Positions 33,887 to 44,362 of a DNA stretch of 64,000 nucleotides are shown one piece after another. The position numbers were made by a program, and so were the translations under genes. Positions within the stretch are counted from its first letter, which is position 1. Each line of letters opens with the position of its first letter. Origin of the DNA: Oscillospiraceae bacterium (GTDB lineage Bacteria; Bacillota; Clostridia; UMGS1810); NCBI GenBank assembly GCA_021629085.1, contig JAJXRJ010000001.1, positions 1 to 64,000 on the forward strand. Direction: 5' to 3'. Under the pieces are notes generated by a model, which was given only the letters and a program-made list of their open reading frames with translations, did no database searches and had not been told where the DNA came from.

Positions 33887-34822
33887 CTAGATGCCGAGCA
33901 CTTCCCCTTCTAAAAGGAGATTGCCCTTTAAAAATTCCGAAACCGGCATACAACGCTTGCCTTCCATTTGCAGCTCAGTAACAGCAAGCACAGACTGCTT
34001 TCCGCACGCAACCAGGATTTTTTCGTTATTTACCACAAGAATGGTTCCCGGATGTTTTGAAGATGTTTCTTTTGCCATATGTGCCCGGGCAATTTTGAGC
34101 CGTTTGCCCTGATAGGACGTTTGCGCCTTGGGCGCCGGATACAGGGCGCGCACCAAATTGCAGATGGCAAACGCATTTTTTGACCAATCGATTTTTGCAG
34201 TCTCTTTGTCAATCATTGCCGCATAACTGGACATCTGATGATCTTGCTTTTCACGCTTTGCAGTTCCCGCTTCGATTTGCGAAACCGCCGTAACCAATGC
34301 GTGTTCACCCGCCGCCGCAAGCTTGTCGTGCAGGGTTTCAAATGTGTCGTCCGGCAAAATCTCCACCGGCGCTTTTAAAATCATATCGCCGGTATCCAGC
34401 CCCTTTTCCATGTACATAATGGTGACGCCCGTTTGCGTTTCACCATCCATGATACACCGCTGGATGGGCGCAGCGCCGCGGTATTTGGGCAGCAGCGACG
34501 CATGGACGTTGATGCAGCCGTATGCCGGGTAACAAAGCACATATTCCGGTAAAATTTTGCCGTATGCCGTAACGACAATGAGCGCCGGGTCTATGGATTT
34601 TAGAATCTCTTCAAACGTTTCACGCTTTAAGTTTGGCGGCTGGAAAACCGGTATTTTGTGCTCTACCGCGTAGTCATACACCGGCGGGTGCGCCATCTTG
34701 TGCCCCCGTCCTTTTGGCTTGTCAGGCTGGGTCACCACCGCCGCTATTTCGTGCCCGGCATTTCTCAGCGCGCGCAGCGAAGAAAGCGCGAAATCCGGCG
34801 TTCCCATAAACAATAGTTTCAA
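33887..34822 (-). CDS. fmt: Methionyl-tRNA formyltransferase
   Basis: It formylates initiator Met-tRNA using 10-formyl-THF. Motifs are FMGTPDFA, the folate-binding HASLLPKYRGAAPIQ and TGVTIM. Length 311 is normal. The start is TTG at 34822, with AGGAGG 8 nt upstream; no ATG fits. It directly follows def, the deformylase that later removes the group, and shares the 10-formyl-THF supply made by formate-THF ligase (45971-47641). Confidence 0.96.
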   Translation of the reverse strand: MKLLFMGTPDFALSSLRALRNAGHEIAAVVTQPDKPKGRGHKMAHPPVYDYAVEHKIPVFQPPNLKRETFEEILKSIDPALIVVTAYGKILPEYVLCYPAYGCINVHASLLPKYRGAAPIQRCIMDGETQTGVTIMYMEKGLDTGDMILKAPVEILPDDTFETLHDKLAAAGEHALVTAVSQIEAGTAKREKQDHQMSSYAAMIDKETAKIDWSKNAFAICNLVRALYPAPKAQTSYQGKRLKIARAHMAKETSSKHPGTILVVNNEKILVACGKQSVLAVTELQMEGKRCMPVSEFLKGNLLLEGEVLGI

Positions 34823-34837
34823 CCTGCACGCCTCCTT

Positions 34838-35305
34838 TTATTCATCCTCAGCATCCGGGTCCACATAGCGGATGACCTTGTCCACAAAAATCGTGCCTTC
34901 CAAATGGTCGATTTCATGGGACAGTGCAACCGCTAAAAGCCCCTCGCCCATGATTTCATAATATTCACCGTTTCGGTCCATAGCGCGCACCACAATGTTT
35001 TTTGGCCGCTGCACCTCGCCCCATTTCCCCGGCACGCTCAAGCATCCTTCCACCGAGGTTTGATAGCCGTTGATATTGACAATTTCCGGGTTAATGAGCT
35101 CCATCACGCCCTCTCCGACATCGATAACCACCACCTGCTTGAGTACGCCAACCTGCGGCGCTGCCAACCCCACACCGTTTGCCGCCGCAAGCGTCTCTTT
35201 CATATCATCTAGCAATGTCAAAATACGCTGGTCAATGCGCTCGACCGGCCTGCTCTTTTTTCGAAGCAGATCGTCTCCCAATTTGCGAATAATCCGAATT
35301 GCCAT
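34838..35305 (-). CDS. def: Peptide deformylase
   Basis: This metalloenzyme removes N-formyl from new proteins. All three family motifs are present: [16 protein letters not shown] and HEIDHLEG. At 155 residues it is the short type common in Clostridia. ATG 35305 is chosen because AAAGGA is 9 nt upstream; ATG 35314 abuts that site. Confidence 0.96.
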   Translation of the reverse strand: MAIRIIRKLGDDLLRKKSRPVERIDQRILTLLDDMKETLAAANGVGLAAPQVGVLKQVVVIDVGEGVMELINPEIVNINGYQTSVEGCLSVPGKWGEVQRPKNIVVRAMDRNGEYYEIMGEGLLAVALSHEIDHLEGTIFVDKVIRYVDPDAEDE

Positions 35306-35352
35306 ATATTTCATCCTTTCTATCCATGCCGCACACGCGGCGTAAATTTACG

Positions 35353-37812
35353 TTAATAAAAGCTGACCGGGTTGACATCTATCACCAGGCTCACGCCGTC
35401 TTTTATGTGACTGTGCCAAACCGTGTGCAGGGCATCAAACAACGTTTTACTATATCGAAGCTTCATCAAAAACCGATAGCGGTATTGGTTGTTGATTAAA
35501 AAAATTGGCGCCTTTGAAACGTTGTAAATTTTTACAAACCCTTTATACTCTATGCGCTTGATTGCTTGGATAACACTTTCCCGCACACTTTGGATGAGCA
35601 TCTGTGCCGCACTCTCATCCGCGGCGGTTGCCACAATGTGTATCATTTCGCAAAACGGCGGATAACAAAGTGCCTTCCGCATCTCGATTTCTGAATGGTA
35701 AAAGCCTGCATAATCCTGGTTTTGGCTAAAATGCAGCACTTCATTTTCAGGATAATAGGTTTGGATCACTGCATTCCCGCCGCAGTCGCCGCGTCCGGCA
35801 CGCCCCACCACCTGGGTGATAAGCGAAAAGGTTTTTTCGCCGGCGCGGAAGTCGTCCAAAAACAGGCTCAAATCCGCCGCCAGAACACCCACCAGCGTCA
35901 CAGAAGGGATATCCAGCCCCTTGGCAATCATTTGCGTGCCCACTAAAATGTCTGCGCCGTTTTGCGCAAATTCTTCTAAAATTTTTTCATGCGCACGCCG
36001 GCTCGCTGTGGTATCCGCATCCATTCGGAGAATCTTTGCCGTCGGGAACATTTCAACAAGCGCGTCCACAACCCGCTGCGTACCCACGCCAAACTGCCGG
36101 ATGTGCGGGCTTTTGCAGGATGGACAGACGGTTTGGGGCGCCTCTTTGTAATCACAGTAGTGGCATACCATACAGTTGCCCGCCTTGTGATAGGTCAGCG
36201 CAATACTGCAATTGGGGCACTTTGCCACATAACCGCAGCTGCGGCACGAAACAAAGCTTGCATAGCCGCGCTTGTTTAAAAACAAAATCGTCTTCTTTTT
36301 TTGTTCCAAATTTCTCTTGATGGCTTCTTGTAAGACGCCGCTAAACAGCGAATGGTTCCCGCTTTTTAATTCTTCCCGCATGTCTACAATTTGAACTGTG
36401 GGAAGCGCGGCCTGGTTGACACGTTTTTTTAATTCAATCAGCTTGTATTTTCCGCTTTTTGCGTGATAATAACTTTCCAGCGAAGGCGTTGCCGAGGCAA
36501 GCACCAGTGTTGCTCCCTCAAATTTCGCCCGGTAACGGGCCAATTCCACTGTTTGATAGCGCGGGTGCGTTTCTGATTTATAGGTGGTTTCATGCTCTTC
36601 GTCAATGATGATTAAGCCCAGCGACGTAACCGGGGCAAAAATGGCGGATCGTGCTCCCACTACCACGCGTGCCGCACCGCTTTTGATGCGCTGCCACTCG
36701 TCATACCGCTGGCGCAGGGTCAGCCGGCTGTGCATCACTGCCACGCCATCGCCAAACACGCCAACCACCTGGCGAATCATCTGCGGTGTGAGCGCAATTT
36801 CCGGCACCAGCAAAATTGCCTGGTTCCCCGCATCCACACAGTCCCGCATCAGCCGGAGATAGAGCTCGGTCTTACCGCTGCCCGTAACGCCGTGCACAAG
36901 AAAAGTCTCCTGTTTTTTTTGCTGCATACTGCCAAAAATGGCATCATATGCTGCCTGCTGCTCATTGCTGAGCGTCAGCTTGCGCGGGGGGGCTGTTTCC
37001 AGTGCGCCATAGATACCCTCTGGCTCCACGGTGGATTCCACAAGCTCCACATAGTCTTTTAAAGCAAGCGCTTTGACTGTTTCAAGCGAGGTTTGGCACA
37101 CCTCTAAAAGTTCAGAAAGCCCCACCATTTCAGATTCGCAAAGCGTTTCCAGCACACGTGCCCTTGCCGGTGCGCGCGCAGCCATTTGCTCAGAAAGCGC
37201 ATAGGCTTCGGCCCGCGTAATCAAAAGCGTCGCAAGCCGCTGGGTTTTCTCTCGCACGCCGGAAAGGCGTTTTTGCGTACGGGTTAAAACCCCCGCCTCA
37301 CAAAGCGCTTTGACCGCCTGCGGCACGGTTTTTCTGGAAACAGCGGCGCAAAGGGAAGTCATGGTGATTTCCCCGCCCGCATTTTGAATTACTTCTAAAA
37401 TTTTTTCTTTCACAGCCGAGTGCTTGACTGCAGCCTTTACTGCACTTTCATCTGCCCCGGAAAGGGTTAACACTGTTTCATACTTTGCCTCTGCACCCTT
37501 AGGAAGCACCGCGCGGATGATATCTCTGTACGGCGAAAAATAGCGATGCCGTACAAACGAAATGAGGCCCGCCATGGCTTCATTAAAATAGGAAGTATCC
37601 TCTTTGCCAGGCGCAAGCTCTTTGAGCGTTTTAAATTCACTCGTTTCTAAAATGCGCAGCACATAGGCTTCATATGTTTTATTGCCTTTGCCAAACGGGA
37701 CCGCCACACGGCAGCCAACTTGCACCTTGCCTTCTAAATCGGGGGGGATCCGGTAGTGATACAGCCTGTCAGTATGCCGTGAATTGTTATTTAAAACCAC
37801 CTCCGCTACCAT
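35353..37812 (-). CDS. priA: Primosomal protein N' (replication restart helicase PriA)
   Basis: This 3'-5' DNA helicase reloads the replisome at collapsed forks. It has the N-terminal 3'-DNA-binding domain (VVLNNNSRHTDRLYHYRIP), a winged helix, helicase Walker A GVTGSGKTELY, DEEH box, two zinc sites (CRSCGYVAKCPNC and CHYCDY...CPSC) and the C-terminal domain. Length 819 is full. ATG 37812 has a G-rich GGGGGGTGA site. It overlaps no neighbour and sits between coaBC and def. Confidence 0.96.
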   Translation of the reverse strand: MVAEVVLNNNSRHTDRLYHYRIPPDLEGKVQVGCRVAVPFGKGNKTYEAYVLRILETSEFKTLKELAPGKEDTSYFNEAMAGLISFVRHRYFSPYRDIIRAVLPKGAEAKYETVLTLSGADESAVKAAVKHSAVKEKILEVIQNAGGEITMTSLCAAVSRKTVPQAVKALCEAGVLTRTQKRLSGVREKTQRLATLLITRAEAYALSEQMAARAPARARVLETLCESEMVGLSELLEVCQTSLETVKALALKDYVELVESTVEPEGIYGALETAPPRKLTLSNEQQAAYDAIFGSMQQKKQETFLVHGVTGSGKTELYLRLMRDCVDAGNQAILLVPEIALTPQMIRQVVGVFGDGVAVMHSRLTLRQRYDEWQRIKSGAARVVVGARSAIFAPVTSLGLIIIDEEHETTYKSETHPRYQTVELARYRAKFEGATLVLASATPSLESYYHAKSGKYKLIELKKRVNQAALPTVQIVDMREELKSGNHSLFSGVLQEAIKRNLEQKKKTILFLNKRGYASFVSCRSCGYVAKCPNCSIALTYHKAGNCMVCHYCDYKEAPQTVCPSCKSPHIRQFGVGTQRVVDALVEMFPTAKILRMDADTTASRRAHEKILEEFAQNGADILVGTQMIAKGLDIPSVTLVGVLAADLSLFLDDFRAGEKTFSLITQVVGRAGRGDCGGNAVIQTYYPENEVLHFSQNQDYAGFYHSEIEMRKALCYPPFCEMIHIVATAADESAAQMLIQSVRESVIQAIKRIEYKGFVKIYNVSKAPIFLINNQYRYRFLMKLRYSKTLFDALHTVWHSHIKDGVSLVIDVNPVSFY

Positions 37813-37845
37813 GTGTTCACCCCCCTTTTTTGAACGAAAAGGGCA

Positions 37846-39036
37846 TTACCAAAGATGGCTGCCCTTTACCCTATCTAAAATCAAATTTGCCAAATCCAGC
37901 TTTTGCATGCATTCCACCCGTTCCTGCCGCCCATCAGAAAATAAAATCGTGACGGCGTTGGTGTCACCAGCAAAGCCCGCCCCCGCTTCTGTGAGGCTGT
38001 TGGCAACAATCATATCCAAATGTTTTGCGTGAAGCTTCTCTTTTGCATTGTCCAACAGGTTTTGGGTCTCCATACAAAAGCCCACCAAAATCTGCCCGTT
38101 TTTTTGCCGGCCCAGCTCCTCTAAAATATCCGGGTTTTGAACAAGTGTAATTTTGGGCGCATCCACGCCCGATTTTTTCAGTTTATTTTCCGCTTTGCGC
38201 TCTGGCCGGAAGTCTGCAACCGCTGCCGCTTTTACCACAACATCGCACGCCGCATATTGAGAAAGCACTGCCTGCTCCATTTCTAACGCCGTGGTCACAT
38301 TTATCACTTGCACACCGGAAAACGGCCGCAAATTGGTCGGCCCGCTCACCAAGGTTACCTGTGCGCCGCGTATTTTTGCCGCTTTGGCAATGGCATAGCC
38401 CATTTTTCCGCTGGAGTGGTTGGTGATATAGCGCACAGGGTCAATCGCCTCCCGCGTGGGACCAGCGGTGACCAGCACCTTGCGTCCCAAAAAGTCTTGC
38501 TCAGAGCATAATGCACACGAAATTTCATCTAAGATTGCTTCCATCTCTGCAAGCCGGCCTTTTCCCTCCACACCGCAAGCCAGCATGCCGCTTTCCGGCT
38601 CTACAAACCGATAGCCAAGCTTTGAAAGGGTTTCGATATTTTTTTGTACAATTGGGTTTTCATACATATCACAGTTCATGGCAGGCGCAAAAATGACCGG
38701 GCATGTAGCCGCCATAACCGTGGTGGTCAAAAAGTCGTCCGCAATGCCGCCCGCAATTTTGCCAATTACATTGGCGGTTGCCGGACAAATGACAAACGCA
38801 TCCGCCTTTTTTGCAAGCGAAATATGCTCCACTTCCCAGTTCTCTGTTTTTTCAAACATCCCGGTGACCACCGGGTGCTTGGACAGCGTTTGAAGGGTAA
38901 GCGGCGCAATAAATTTTTGTGCAGACGCGGTCATCACCACATAGACGCTGTAACCGGCTTTTACCAGCTGGCTTACCAGATAGGCAGATTTATAAGCGGC
39001 AATGCCGCCCGTTACCCCAACAACAATCGTCTTCAT
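37846..39036 (-). CDS. coaBC: Bifunctional phosphopantothenoylcysteine decarboxylase/synthetase
   Basis: It carries out two steps of coenzyme A synthesis. The N-terminal flavin decarboxylase half (CoaC, about 1-185) has GVTGGIAAYKS and the PAMNCDMYENP motif. The C-terminal CTP-dependent ligase half (CoaB) has LVTAGPTREAIDPVR and TNHSSGKMG. Length 396 is standard. ATG 39036 with GGAGAT is preferred over an upstream in-frame codon. Confidence 0.96.
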   Translation of the reverse strand: MKTIVVGVTGGIAAYKSAYLVSQLVKAGYSVYVVMTASAQKFIAPLTLQTLSKHPVVTGMFEKTENWEVEHISLAKKADAFVICPATANVIGKIAGGIADDFLTTTVMAATCPVIFAPAMNCDMYENPIVQKNIETLSKLGYRFVEPESGMLACGVEGKGRLAEMEAILDEISCALCSEQDFLGRKVLVTAGPTREAIDPVRYITNHSSGKMGYAIAKAAKIRGAQVTLVSGPTNLRPFSGVQVINVTTALEMEQAVLSQYAACDVVVKAAAVADFRPERKAENKLKKSGVDAPKITLVQNPDILEELGRQKNGQILVGFCMETQNLLDNAKEKLHAKHLDMIVANSLTEAGAGFAGDTNAVTILFSDGRQERVECMQKLDLANLILDRVKGSHLW

Positions 39037-39050
39037 ATATATCTCCAACC

Positions 39051-39314
39051 TTATTCATTATAAAGGCTCTCTTCCAAAAGGCGGTTGATAATCATATCTT
39101 CGCTCAAGTTTTCCTCTTTCTTTTCCGGCTTTTTAAAAGTCACCTTGTTTTCGGCAATCTCGTGGATGGCAATGGTCACCGGTTTTTCGGAGTGACATTC
39201 GGTAAACGTCACGCCGGTTTGGCAAATTTCCCGCGCACGCTTTGCAACGGCAATCACCAGGCTGTATTTACTGTCAAATTTTTCCATCAGGGTATTGATA
39301 GAAGGATAAATCAT
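39051..39314 (-). CDS. rpoZ: RNA polymerase omega subunit
   Basis: This small subunit helps assemble RNA polymerase. The 87-residue protein has the omega core SKYSLVIAVAKRARE and a longer acidic/basic tail (FKKPEKKEENLSEDMI) typical of Clostridia. Its start overlaps the gmk stop by 4 bases, and gmk-rpoZ-coaBC-priA is a widely conserved order. Confidence 0.94.
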   Translation of the reverse strand: MIYPSINTLMEKFDSKYSLVIAVAKRAREICQTGVTFTECHSEKPVTIAIHEIAENKVTFKKPEKKEENLSEDMIINRLLEESLYNE

Positions 39315-39937
39315 TTTTTACACACCTCGTCAATAAATGTCTTGTTTTTATCGGTTCTAAGCCGCTCGGCCAAAACAACCGCCCAAAGCGACTGGGCCGC
39401 GCGCTGCACTTCGTCGTTGACTATAATATATTGATATTTTTGCACATTGGAAATCTCCCACACCGCAGTTTCCAGCCGTTTTGCGATTACTGCTTCCGAC
39501 TCTGTTTTGCGGTTGACAATGCGCGTCCTAAGCTCTTCCATTGAGGGGGGCGCAATAAACACAAACACTGCTTCAGGGCATGCCTCCATCACCTTGATGG
39601 CGCCCTGCACCTCAATCTCTAAAATGACGTCAACACCTGTGCGAAGCTTGTCCTCCACTTTTTTTAGGGGGGTGCCATAGTAGTTGCCGCAAAAGTTTGC
39701 CCACTCCAAAAGCGCGCCGTCTGATATCATTTGCAAAAATTCGTGCTCTGAAATAAAATAATAGTTGACGCCATCTATCTCTCCTGCACGTGGCTTGCGG
39801 GTAGTGGCGGAAATGGACAAAAATACGCCGTCATTTCCATGCACTTTAAAAAATGCGTCCATCACCGTACCTTTCCCCGTTCCAGATGGCCCAGAGAGCA
39901 CAAATAAAGTTCCGCGGCGGCTACTCAATGTCTTCAT
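39311..39937 (-). CDS. gmk: Guanylate kinase
   Basis: It phosphorylates GMP to GDP. It has the P-loop [11 protein letters not shown] near residue 14, the GMP-binding [19 protein letters not shown] segment, and IEVQGAIKV. Length 208 is normal. It overlaps the 3' end of remA by 17 bases, so translation is coupled. Confidence 0.97.
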   Translation of the reverse strand: MKTLSSRRGTLFVLSGPSGTGKGTVMDAFFKVHGNDGVFLSISATTRKPRAGEIDGVNYYFISEHEFLQMISDGALLEWANFCGNYYGTPLKKVEDKLRTGVDVILEIEVQGAIKVMEACPEAVFVFIAPPSMEELRTRIVNRKTESEAVIAKRLETAVWEISNVQKYQYIIVNDEVQRAAQSLWAVVLAERLRTDKNKTFIDEVCKK

Positions 39938-40187
39938 CTCCTGTCATCGGCGCGTCTTTGACCAACCGGCCCGCCACGGTTTCCGGCTGCACAGCCGACA
40001 GCACCACATGGTCGCTGTCCATAATAATCACTGCCCGTGTACGCCTGCCGCTGGTTGCGTCAATCAGCATCCCACGGTCGCGCGCACCCTGGATAATCCG
40101 CTTAATCGGCGCGGCCTCCGGGCTGACAATTGCGATCATCCGGCTTGCAGATATCATGTTTCCAAAGCCGATATTGATTAGCTTCAT
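39921..40187 (-). CDS. remA: RemA-like extracellular matrix regulator (DUF370)
   Basis: RemA-type proteins are small DNA-binding regulators that activate matrix and osmoprotection genes in Bacillus. The 88-residue protein begins [19 protein letters not shown], a highly conserved family signature, followed by the basic [12 protein letters not shown] strand. Its C-terminal tail is slightly extended and acidic. ATG 40187 is preceded by AAGGAG; the longer frame has no site. It sits between yicC and gmk as in Bacillus and Clostridium. Which targets it has here is unknown. Confidence 0.93.
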   Translation of the reverse strand: MKLINIGFGNMISASRMIAIVSPEAAPIKRIIQGARDRGMLIDATSGRRTRAVIIMDSDHVVLSAVQPETVAGRLVKDAPMTGDEDIE

Positions 40188-40218
40188 ACGTATTAACTCC
40201 TTTTTGGGATATGGAACT

Positions 40219-41094
40219 TTATTCGATATTTTGCACCTGTTCCCGCACCTTTTCAATTTCGGATTTTAATTCTACCACAAGCTTGCTGATAGCGTAATCG
40301 CTGCATTTAGAGCCCATGGTATTGGTCTCGCGGTTGAGCTCCTGAATGATGAAATCCAGCTTTCGTCCCACCGGCTCATCCGATTCCATAAGATTTTGAA
40401 ATTCTAAAAGGTGGCTTTGAAACCGTACAATCTCCTCTGTAATATTAACCTTATCCGCATACAGGCAAACTTCAGTCAAAAGCCGGTTTTCATCCACATC
40501 GGCGCCTGCAAGCGCTTCCTCCACACGCTGATGGATTTTCTCCCGGAATTGTTCTACCGTCTCCGGCGCGCGGCGCTCAATTTCAGAAACCAGCGCGCGC
40601 ATGCCATCAATGCTCTTTTCAAAAAATGTACGCAGCCGTTTTCCCTCGCGCTCCCGCGCAGCTGTCAAATCGTCCAGTGCACAAAGCAATACCTGCTTCA
40701 CATCCGAAAGAATGGCCTCTTTGTCCTGCTCACATTTTTCTATCGTAAAAACATCTGGGAATCTGGATAATCTGGACACCGTTATGTCGTTTTCCAGCGA
40801 AAAGAGATCCGCCATTTGTTTAAGCGCTTCATAATATCCCGCCGCGACGTCCGCGTTTAATGTGACCACGCGGTCATCTTTTTTTAAGTTGTCAAACTGA
40901 ATCATCACATCCAGCTTGCCCCGCTTTATCTTTGCAGCAGCCTCTTCGCGCACCATCTCTTCCACAAACGCATACTGCTTATACACCCTGATGTTGGTGT
41001 CAAGATAGCGGTTGTTCACTGTCCTCAGCTCTACGCTGATACGGTAGTTTAAAAACTGTCCGGCGCTCTGGCCGTATCCTGTCATGCTCTTCAA
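40219..41094 (-). CDS. yicC: YicC family endoribonuclease
   Basis: YicC proteins are hexameric endoribonucleases implicated in small RNA turnover. The N terminus reads KSMTGYGQS, the C-terminal DUF1732 segment ends with [13 protein letters not shown] and a coiled C terminus. The TTG start at 41094 is chosen because GGGAGGG lies 8 nt upstream and the family begins KSMTGYG right there. It is the first gene of the yicC-to-thiN block and has a promoter just upstream. Confidence 0.94.
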   Translation of the reverse strand: MKSMTGYGQSAGQFLNYRISVELRTVNNRYLDTNIRVYKQYAFVEEMVREEAAAKIKRGKLDVMIQFDNLKKDDRVVTLNADVAAGYYEALKQMADLFSLENDITVSRLSRFPDVFTIEKCEQDKEAILSDVKQVLLCALDDLTAAREREGKRLRTFFEKSIDGMRALVSEIERRAPETVEQFREKIHQRVEEALAGADVDENRLLTEVCLYADKVNITEEIVRFQSHLLEFQNLMESDEPVGRKLDFIIQELNRETNTMGSKCSDYAISKLVVELKSEIEKVREQVQNIE

Positions 41095-41157
41095 TTTTGC
41101 ATCCCTCCCGGCCGGTTGCACATCCATTTATCAACGGTAACTCTCAATATATACAGC

Positions 41158-41187
41158 ATTATACCACAAAACGGGTAAAAATTACAA
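41158..41187 (-). promoter_or_regulatory. Promoter of the yicC-to-thiN block
   Basis: TTGTAA (41182-41187), 18-bp spacer, perfect TATAAT (41158-41163), about 60 bases before the yicC start. No other clear promoter is seen inside the following 15 kb. Confidence 0.75.
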
Positions 41188-41190
41188 CAT

Positions 41191-42141
41191 TTATTTGAAA
41201 AATTTCTCCACTGCACTGCCGTGTAAATAATCGCACTTTGCACCCTGGTATGTGTCACGCAAGCTTAGCTGCGCGTCGATGTTGTCTTTGATTTTCCACC
41301 AACTCATGCCGTAGTTGGCAAACAGCGTACGTTCCTCCTTGGCACGGCCGATAAGCCGCTGGATGACAATCTCCGGATGCAAATATTCTAAAAATGTGAT
41401 GACCGCGTCGATATAATCGTAACAGCTGCCCATGGAAAACACGCCTTGTTCATAAAGCTGCGCCAGCTTTGTGCCCTTTACAATGTAAAGGCAGTGCAGC
41501 TTTACCTGGTTGACGCCAAGTGCGGATAAAATCTTTGCATTTTCTATTACGTCGTCTTTGGTGTCCCACGGCAAATTTAAAATAAGATGCGCACACACGT
41601 CAAAACCAAAGCGTTTTATCATAAGCACGGCGTCAATAAACTCCGCAAGTGAATGTCCGCGGTTGATGGTTTTAAGCGTGTGGTAATTGACTGTTTGAAG
41701 GCCCAGCTCCACACAGATTGCCTGCCCTGTTTTTTTAGAAATCTGCGCTAAAATCTGCAAATATTCTTCCCGCACACAGTCCGGCCTGGTAGACACACTG
41801 ATTTCCACCACGTTTTCAAGGGCAGCTTGGGAGACATACGCTTCGAATTGGGCCGGTGGCAGATAGGTGTTGGTGAAATTTTGAAAATACGCAATGAATT
41901 TTTGCGCCTTGTATTTTTTCCCAATATAGGCCATATTTTCTTTGAGCTGCTCTGATACCGGCATGGTATCCGGCAAATTTTCAAACGCTGCACCCTCTTC
42001 TCCGCAAAAAATACATCCGCCAACCCCTTTGGTGCCGTCCCGGTTTGGACAGGTATTGGGAAGGTTGACCGGGAGCTTGTACACCCGGCAGCCATACCGT
42101 TCTTTTAAATAACCCGCATAGGTTCTGTATCGATTTTCCAT
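41191..42141 (-). CDS. Radical SAM protein, TIGR01212/YhcC family
   Basis: This uncharacterised radical SAM enzyme has 316 residues. The cluster ligands are in CPNRDGTKGVGGCIFCG, a long first gap typical of the YhcC/TIGR01212 group related to Elp3. Following motifs are AYFQNFTNTYLP and SVSTRPDCV. Substrate and reaction are unknown; tRNA modification is a common guess. ATG 42141 with GGAGCG is chosen over upstream codons. It is the last gene of the carD block, next to the SAM synthetase region. Confidence 0.92.
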   Translation of the reverse strand: MENRYRTYAGYLKERYGCRVYKLPVNLPNTCPNRDGTKGVGGCIFCGEEGAAFENLPDTMPVSEQLKENMAYIGKKYKAQKFIAYFQNFTNTYLPPAQFEAYVSQAALENVVEISVSTRPDCVREEYLQILAQISKKTGQAICVELGLQTVNYHTLKTINRGHSLAEFIDAVLMIKRFGFDVCAHLILNLPWDTKDDVIENAKILSALGVNQVKLHCLYIVKGTKLAQLYEQGVFSMGSCYDYIDAVITFLEYLHPEIVIQRLIGRAKEERTLFANYGMSWWKIKDNIDAQLSLRDTYQGAKCDYLHGSAVEKFFK

Positions 42142-42200
42142 GGCACGCTCCACACAATAAAAGCCGCGGCGACCCACCGCGGCCTTGGTTCACACCGCAT

Positions 42201-42560
42201 TCACAAAGTGAAATAGGTGTCCTTCATTTGATTATACTTTTCCTCAGTTGTATAATAAATAAATCCATAGTCTTTGCAAAGCCTTTCTGCAACTTGTGCA
42301 GTTTCGTCGCTGGAGCCCATATCCACAATGAGAATATTGGGCACAAACCCGCCGCCTGACATGCTTAAATTGCGCCAGATGATGCTGCGCACAATGCCCT
42401 CAATGTGCTCCTGATGGTTTTTGACTTTTACCACCACAAACACATCGTCGCGCAGATAGGGCCTTTTGCGGAACAGCGCGCAAATAAGTTTTTTGGAAAG
42501 GTCGATCAGTGCATATGCGGCAAGCACCAGCACCAGCGATTTTAAAACGATTTCCCACAT
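42201..42560 (-). CDS. Small membrane-anchored protein with GT2-like fragment
   Basis: This 119-residue protein is not recognised with confidence. One membrane helix (about 5-25) is followed by a basic stretch (KKLICALFRKRPY). Then comes a short Rossmann-like half resembling the start of a GT2 glycosyltransferase (VVVKVKNHQEHIEGIVRS and NILIVDMGSSDETAQVAERL). The normal DxD catalytic half is absent, so it is probably not an active transferase. ATG 42560 with AGAAGGGG is chosen. A hairpin could mask that site (see findings). It sits between metK and the radical SAM gene. Confidence 0.75.
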   Translation of the reverse strand: MWEIVLKSLVLVLAAYALIDLSKKLICALFRKRPYLRDDVFVVVKVKNHQEHIEGIVRSIIWRNLSMSGGGFVPNILIVDMGSSDETAQVAERLCKDYGFIYYTTEEKYNQMKDTYFTL

Positions 42561-42608
42561 ACGAAACACCCCTTCTGCTTTATCGTATGCAAAGGGGCTT
42601 ATTCGTTG

Positions 42609-43796
42609 TTACACGCCCATTTTCTGCCGCAAAATATCCGCCTTGTCCGTCCGTTCCCACGGAAGGTCCAGCGATTCCCTGCCAAAGTGCCCATATGCCG
42701 CTGTTTGCCGGTAAATGGGCCGTCTTAAATCGAGGTCTTTGATAATGGCCGCCGGGCGCAGGTCAAACGTTTCGCGGATAATCTCCACCAGCCGCGCGTT
42801 GTCCACCGTGCTTGTCCCAAATGTGTCCACATCAATGAGCACAGATACTGGTGCACTCACACCGATGGCATAGGCAAGCTGTACCTCGCACTTTTTGGCA
42901 ATCCCTGCTTTTACAATATTTTTTGCAACATAGCGCGCCGCATAGGACGCACTCCGATCCACCTTGGTGGGGTCTTTGCCTGAAAACGCGCCGCCGCCGT
43001 GCCGCGCATAGCCGCCATATGTATCCACAATAATTTTCCGGCCAGTCAGCCCTGTATCCCCCTGCGGGCCGCCAATGACAAACCGCCCGGTCGGATTGAC
43101 AAAATACCGCGTGCGTTCATCCAGCAAATGCGGCGGAATAATGGGTGCCACAACGTGCTTGATCATGTCTTCACGGATTTGTTCCACATTAACATCCGGG
43201 CTGTGCTGGGTGGAAACTACCACCGTATCCACCCGAACCGGCGTATCTCCATCATACTCCACCGTTACCTGGGTTTTTCCGTCCGGACGCAGATAGGAAA
43301 GCGTACCATTTTTGCGCACCTTGGAAAGCTGGATGCTCAGCTTGTGCGCCAGCGAAATGGGCAGCGGCATCAGCTCAGGCGTTTCATCACACGCATAGCC
43401 AAACATCATGCCCTGGTCGCCTGCACCCGTGTCAAGCCCAGTTTCAATGCTCTCTTTTGCCTCCAGCGACTTGTCCACGCCAAGCGCAATGTCAGGCGAT
43501 TGTTCATCAATCGCAGTCAACACCGAACAGGTGTGGCAGTCAAAACCAAATTTTGCACGGTCATAGCCAATTTCCTCAATGGTTTTACGCGCAATTTTGG
43601 GAATGTCCACATAGCAGTCTGTGGTAATTTCCCCCATAATCATCACTAATCCAGTGGTGACAGCGGTTTCACACGCCACGCGCGCCATGGGGTCTTTGGC
43701 CAGTATTGCGTCTAATACCGCGTCGGAAATCTGGTCGCAGATTTTATCGGGATGTCCCTCTGTCACCGATTCCGAAGTAAAAAATCGTCTGTTCAA
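42609..43796 (-). CDS. metK: S-adenosylmethionine synthetase
   Basis: It makes SAM from methionine and ATP. Family motifs are [21 protein letters not shown], the [12 protein letters not shown] hexapeptide region and [16 protein letters not shown]. At 395 residues it is complete. The start is TTG at 43796, with GGAGGTG 7 nt upstream. No SAM riboswitch lies before it. It provides SAM for the many methyltransferases and radical SAM enzymes in this window. Confidence 0.97.
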   Translation of the reverse strand: MNRRFFTSESVTEGHPDKICDQISDAVLDAILAKDPMARVACETAVTTGLVMIMGEITTDCYVDIPKIARKTIEEIGYDRAKFGFDCHTCSVLTAIDEQSPDIALGVDKSLEAKESIETGLDTGAGDQGMMFGYACDETPELMPLPISLAHKLSIQLSKVRKNGTLSYLRPDGKTQVTVEYDGDTPVRVDTVVVSTQHSPDVNVEQIREDMIKHVVAPIIPPHLLDERTRYFVNPTGRFVIGGPQGDTGLTGRKIIVDTYGGYARHGGGAFSGKDPTKVDRSASYAARYVAKNIVKAGIAKKCEVQLAYAIGVSAPVSVLIDVDTFGTSTVDNARLVEIIRETFDLRPAAIIKDLDLRRPIYRQTAAYGHFGRESLDLPWERTDKADILRQKMGV

Positions 43797-43834
43797 AATG
43801 CTGCACCTCCAAAAAATAGTTACCCAAATAAAAC

Positions 43835-44338
43835 TTAGAAAAACAAGCGCGTCAGCGCCTCAAAAAAGCCATAGGATGCGGCGGTCATAAGAATTCCCGC
43901 ACAAAGGACGCCAAAACAGATGGCAGGCAGTGCCCGCCGAAGCTGCATATCCAAAAGCGCTGCAATGATTGCACCAGTCCATCCGCCGGTGCCCGGAAGC
44001 GGAATGGCCACAAATAAAGACAGGCCGAATGTTTCATATTTTAATACTTTATCCGCTTTTGCCATGGTCCGGTTTTGCACCCAATTCGCAAGCTTTGACA
44101 AAGATTTTGTTTGCTTAAAATAGTTTAACACCGGACGCAAAAACAAGATGATAAATGGAATAGGCACGAGATTTCCCAACAGGCAAACAGCAAGTACCCT
44201 ATACCAGTCCAATCCCATGGCTGCGCCCAATATTACAGAAGCACGCAGCTCCAAGACCGGCGCCATAGAGATGATAAACAATGCCATATACTGCGTGATT
44301 CCCATGTCGGAAAGAAATTGCACAATTGCTTCGCCCAT
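43835..44338 (-). CDS. Putative small multidrug export protein (COG2426 family)
   Basis: This 167-residue membrane protein has about four hydrophobic segments and the family phrases [17 protein letters not shown] and [11 protein letters not shown]. The family name, small multidrug exporter, rests on thin evidence. ATG 44338 with GGGAGG 5 nt away is chosen; the GTG 6 bases earlier abuts the site. It follows rpiB in the same direction. Confidence 0.88.
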   Translation of the reverse strand: MGEAIVQFLSDMGITQYMALFIISMAPVLELRASVILGAAMGLDWYRVLAVCLLGNLVPIPFIILFLRPVLNYFKQTKSLSKLANWVQNRTMAKADKVLKYETFGLSLFVAIPLPGTGGWTGAIIAALLDMQLRRALPAICFGVLCAGILMTAASYGFFEALTRLFF

Positions 44339-44362
44339 TGACACCTCCCGCTTCTGATTGCT

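Noticed and set aside
43797..43834. SAM riboswitch before metK
   Set aside because: The gap to the preceding gene is only 38 bases and holds just the ribosome site.
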